NCBI GenBank assembly: GCA_900547385.1
Contig: URGQ01000034.1
Coordinates: forward strand, 1 to 15,523
Length of the DNA: 15,523 nucleotides
From: an uncultured Oscillospiraceae bacterium
GTDB taxonomy: Bacteria; Bacillota; Clostridia; Oscillospirales; Ruminococcaceae
Direction: 5' to 3'
The notes beneath the pieces are model-generated. The model saw only the letters and a program-made list of their open reading frames with translations, ran no database searches and had not been told where the DNA came from. Below, piece after piece: positions 13,610 through 15,523 of the stretch; position 1 is the stretch's first letter, and every line of letters begins with the position of its first letter. The translations under genes were made by a program, and so were the position numbers.

Positions 13610-13735
13610 ATGGCCGAGGAAAAGAAGCTCCCCGTCCCTGCCCCGGAGGCTGTCCCGCTGCACCGCCCGGAGGTGGATGCCGCCCCCATCCTGCCGGAGC
13701 CGCAGACCCCTCCCCCGCCGCCCGGCCCGGTGTAA
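13610..13735 (+). CDS. Proline-rich 41-residue small ORF downstream of ferredoxin
   Basis: ATG 13610 begins 3 bases after the ferredoxin stop and is preceded by GGAGG with about 9 bases of spacing, a better ribosome site than many genes have. The product starts MAEEKKLPVPAPEAV and ends with TPPPPPGPV. About a third of its residues are proline, it has no cysteine, and it should be disordered. No family is recognised. It may be a translated small protein co-expressed with the ferredoxin, or the decayed tail of a longer reading frame. A multi-hairpin element follows 44 bases later. There is no signal peptide or membrane helix. Confidence 0.5.
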   Translation: MAEEKKLPVPAPEAVPLHRPEVDAAPILPEPQTPPPPPGPV

Positions 13736-13779
13736 AAGGCCCGTTCTTCCATTTAAGGCCTGTCCAAAATCCGCAGGAA

Positions 13780-13882
13780 GCGCGGCGGCGCGACCGCTGG
13801 CGCAGCCAGCGGCCCTTGCGGCTCCCCGCCGGGGAGCCGCAGTACGCCCGGCCCCCACGGGGGCCGGGCGGCGCCGCCGCGC
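13780..13882. repeat. Three-arm cruciform-like GC-rich palindromic element
   Basis: A 12-bp outer stem GCGCGGCGGCGC (13780-13791) / GCGCCGCCGCGC (13871-13882) closes three perfect hairpins. They are CCGCTGGC/GCCAGCGG with loop GCA (13794-13812), TGCGGCTCCCC/GGGGAGCCGCA with loop GCC (13817-13841), and CGCCCGGCCCCC/GGGGGCCGGGCG (13845-13870). Nearly every base of the 103 can be paired, so it can fold as a four-way junction in RNA or extrude from DNA. It lies between the convergent ferredoxin unit and spoIVA and might terminate both, but lacks T-runs. The flanks 13736-13779 and 13883-13914 show no gene. Confidence 0.8.
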
Positions 13883-13914
13883 CGGTGGGCTCTCCCCCGG
13901 CAGCGGGTACATAA

Positions 13915-15396
13915 TTACAGGATAATGCAGATCAGCCCCGAGCACCCCTCATTGATGACCCGCTCGATGGTCTCCTGCAGCTTCATGCGGGCATCGGCCG
14001 GCATGCGGTACAGCTTGTTGTGCAGGCCCTCGTTCACCAGCTCGTGCAGCGACTTTCCGAAAATATTGCTCTCCCATATTTTCGCCGGGTTCTCCTCAAA
14101 TTCCTGCAAAAGATAATGAACCAGCTCCTCGCTCTGCCGCTCGCTGCCCACAATAGGCGCCACCTCGGTGGTGATGTTCGCCTGCATCAGATGAATTGAG
14201 GGAGCGGAGGCGCGCAGCCGGATGCCGTACCGGCCGCCCTGCTTCATGATCTCCGGCTCCTCCAGGTGCAGCTCCTCCATCGTCGGCATCACAATACCGT
14301 AGCCGGTGGCCGCCACCTCATCCAGCGCCCCGGCAAATTTCTCGTACTTCTTCTTGATGCCGGCCAGCTCCACCATGCAGGGCAGCAGGCCCTCCTCATC
14401 GGCGATCTCCAGGCCGGTCGCCTCGCCCAGTATCCGGTAGAACAGCCCGTCGCCCAGCTCCACCCGGCACCGCACCGTGCCGCTGCCCAGGTCCGCCGAA
14501 AGCACCCGGCTCTCCTTCACATAGTCGCAGTCCTCCAGCCTTTGCAGGGTGGCCCCGGCGCTGCCTACCGCGCCCAGCTCTCCAGCCACCTGCCGGATCT
14601 GCCGGTACAGGGCCTCCTTCAGCCAGTGGTCGGCCGCCAGGTTCATCACCCAGGCGGGAATCTCCAACGCCGCCTCCTTCAGCGGGAAGCGCACCAGCAC
14701 CTTCCCCAGAATGGCCGCGATGTCCTCCTCATCCAGCTCCAGGCAGTTCACCGCCGCCACCGGCACCCCATAGCGTTCCTCCAGCTCGGCCCGCAGGGCC
14801 TTTGCCGCCGGGCTTTTGGGGCTTTGGCAGTTCAGCACCACCACAAAGGGCTTATTGATGGCCTGCAATTCCCGCACCACCCGGCCTTCCGCCTCCTCGT
14901 ACTCCGCCCGGGGGATCTCCGAAATGCTGCCGTCGGTAGTGACCACCAGTCCTATGGTGGAATGCTCATTGATGACCTTGCGGGTACCCACCTCCGCCGC
15001 CATGTTGAAGGGGACCTCCTTATCGTACCAGGGGGTCATCACCATGCGGGGCTGCTGGTTTTCAATGTAGCCCAGCGCACTGGGCACAATATACCCCACG
15101 CAGTCGATCATCCGCACCCGCAGGCTGATGTTCCCCTCCAGCGTGATGCTGACCGCCTCCTCCGGAATGAATTTCGGCTCGGTGGTCATAATGGTGCGCC
15201 CGGCTGCCGATTGCGGCAGCTCATCGGCGGCCCGGCTGCGGCGGGGCTCGCTTTCGATGCGGGGCAGCACCATCGTTTCCATAAAACGCTTGATGAGGGT
15301 GGATTTGCCGGTGCGCACCGGCCCCACCACCCCGATGTAGATATCTCCTCCGGTTCTGGTTGCTATATCTCGGTACAGCTCGCTTTGTGCTGCCAT
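13915..15396 (-). CDS. spoIVA: Stage IV sporulation protein A, spore coat scaffold ATPase
   Basis: SpoIVA is made in the mother cell, binds the forespore surface and polymerises with ATP hydrolysis to form the basement layer of the spore coat. The 493-residue protein is close to the 492 residues of B. subtilis. Visible are IATRTGGDIYIGVVG, the Walker A site GPVRTGKST (25-33, Lys31), DELPQSAAGRTIMTTEPKF (57-75, containing the switch threonines), RMIDCVGY, TPWYDKEVPF, KVINEHSTIGLVVTTDGSI, and the conserved C-terminal end INEGCSGLICIIL needed for localisation in Bacillus. ATG 15396 is used because GGAGG lies 8 bases upstream; ATG 15402 is too close to it. It is apparently monocistronic and flanked on both sides by multi-hairpin elements. 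No sigma-E promoter is recognisable in the 127 bases upstream that the window shows. It marks the organism as an endospore former or recent descendant of one. Confidence 0.97.
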   Translation of the reverse strand: MAAQSELYRDIATRTGGDIYIGVVGPVRTGKSTLIKRFMETMVLPRIESEPRRSRAADELPQSAAGRTIMTTEPKFIPEEAVSITLEGNISLRVRMIDCVGYIVPSALGYIENQQPRMVMTPWYDKEVPFNMAAEVGTRKVINEHSTIGLVVTTDGSISEIPRAEYEEAEGRVVRELQAINKPFVVVLNCQSPKSPAAKALRAELEERYGVPVAAVNCLELDEEDIAAILGKVLVRFPLKEAALEIPAWVMNLAADHWLKEALYRQIRQVAGELGAVGSAGATLQRLEDCDYVKESRVLSADLGSGTVRCRVELGDGLFYRILGEATGLEIADEEGLLPCMVELAGIKKKYEKFAGALDEVAATGYGIVMPTMEELHLEEPEIMKQGGRYGIRLRASAPSIHLMQANITTEVAPIVGSERQSEELVHYLLQEFEENPAKIWESNIFGKSLHELVNEGLHNKLYRMPADARMKLQETIERVINEGCSGLICIIL

Positions 15397-15449
15397 TTTC
15401 ATTCCCTCCGTTTACATCTTAGGTTGGGTGCATGGGGCCGGGAGCCGGG

Positions 15450-15523
15450 CGGCGGCGCGACCGGCCTCCGGCCGGCCTGGCCACCGCGCCCCCTCTTATT
15501 TTTTTGAGGGGGCGCGGCGGTCC
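15450..15523. repeat. GC-rich multi-hairpin element upstream of spoIVA, cut by the window edge
   Basis: It shares the string GGCGGCGCGACCG with the element on the other side of spoIVA (15451-15463 here, 13784-13796 there), in the same orientation. It has CCGGCC/GGCCGG with loop TCC (15461-15475) and a perfect 11-bp stem CGCGCCCCCTC/GAGGGGGCGCG (15485-15516) whose loop is TTATTTTTTT. The T-run is in the loop, not after the stem, so this is not a standard terminator. The right end is missing. Confidence 0.65.

Noticed and set aside
14266..15507. 413-codon plus-strand open frame
   Set aside because: Antisense to spoIVA, whose motifs and full length leave no doubt; the product is a His/Gln/Leu-rich shadow.

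Overview
The window looks like chromosomal DNA from a GC-rich, anaerobic, endospore-forming Firmicute of the class Clostridia, most likely the Oscillospiraceae/Ruminococcaceae gut fermenters. The evidence is a SpoIVA close to the Bacillus protein in length and ends, a RicT/YaaT protein, a SigH-like sigma factor, a soluble multisubunit [FeFe]-hydrogenase, strong AGGAGG-type ribosome sites and the high GC content. I cannot name the genus. No rRNA, tRNA, CRISPR array, transposase or phage gene was found.

Layout, left to right. 1-1668: an M20C aminoacyl-histidine dipeptidase (+) between two GC-rich multi-hairpin elements. 1892-2973: a SigH-like sigma factor with a clear sigma-A promoter, then a double zinc-ribbon protein and a terminator. 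2978-3501: a 61-aa helical protein (-) and an XRE regulator (+), divergent around a perfect 12-bp-arm palindrome. 3502-4632: a hairpin cluster, a terminator and ricT (-). 4633-5581: a long non-coding repeat (copy A). 5582-6984: the def-fmt operon (-). 6985-7820: the second repeat copy (copy B) and a terminator. 7821-13196: a minus-strand operon in the order HATPase-domain protein, hndA, hndB, hndC, hndD, with a promoter at 13229-13257. 13412-13735: a divergent one-cluster ferredoxin and a 41-aa proline-rich small ORF. 13915-15396: spoIVA (-), flanked on both sides by multi-hairpin elements.

The hnd genes encode a group A3-type, NAD(P)H- and probably ferredoxin-linked hydrogenase. HndA is the NuoE-like subunit, HndB a thioredoxin-like [2Fe-2S]-type subunit, HndC the NuoF-like FMN/NAD(P) flavoprotein and HndD the H-cluster catalytic subunit. 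The divergent ferredoxin is a plausible redox partner. The kinase-type ATPase at the head of the operon, plus a 19-residue receiver-domain-like fragment just before hndA, suggests a present or past signalling module attached to the hydrogenase. Def and Fmt process formyl-Met at the start of protein synthesis. SigH-like factor, RicT and SpoIVA belong to sporulation control and coat assembly.

The least explained content is intergenic. (i) Two colinear copies (about 550-800 bp) of a hairpin-mosaic element sit at 4779-5578 and 7139-7690. They differ at several stems by changes on both arms that keep the pairing. In copy B the ends are inverted versions of one three-hairpin module. (ii) At least five GC-rich, multi-arm palindromic elements with three-base loops lie between genes (1-44, 1549-1668, 12508-12623, 13780-13882, 15450-15523). 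These are the best candidates for an undescribed structured-RNA or mobile-palindrome family.
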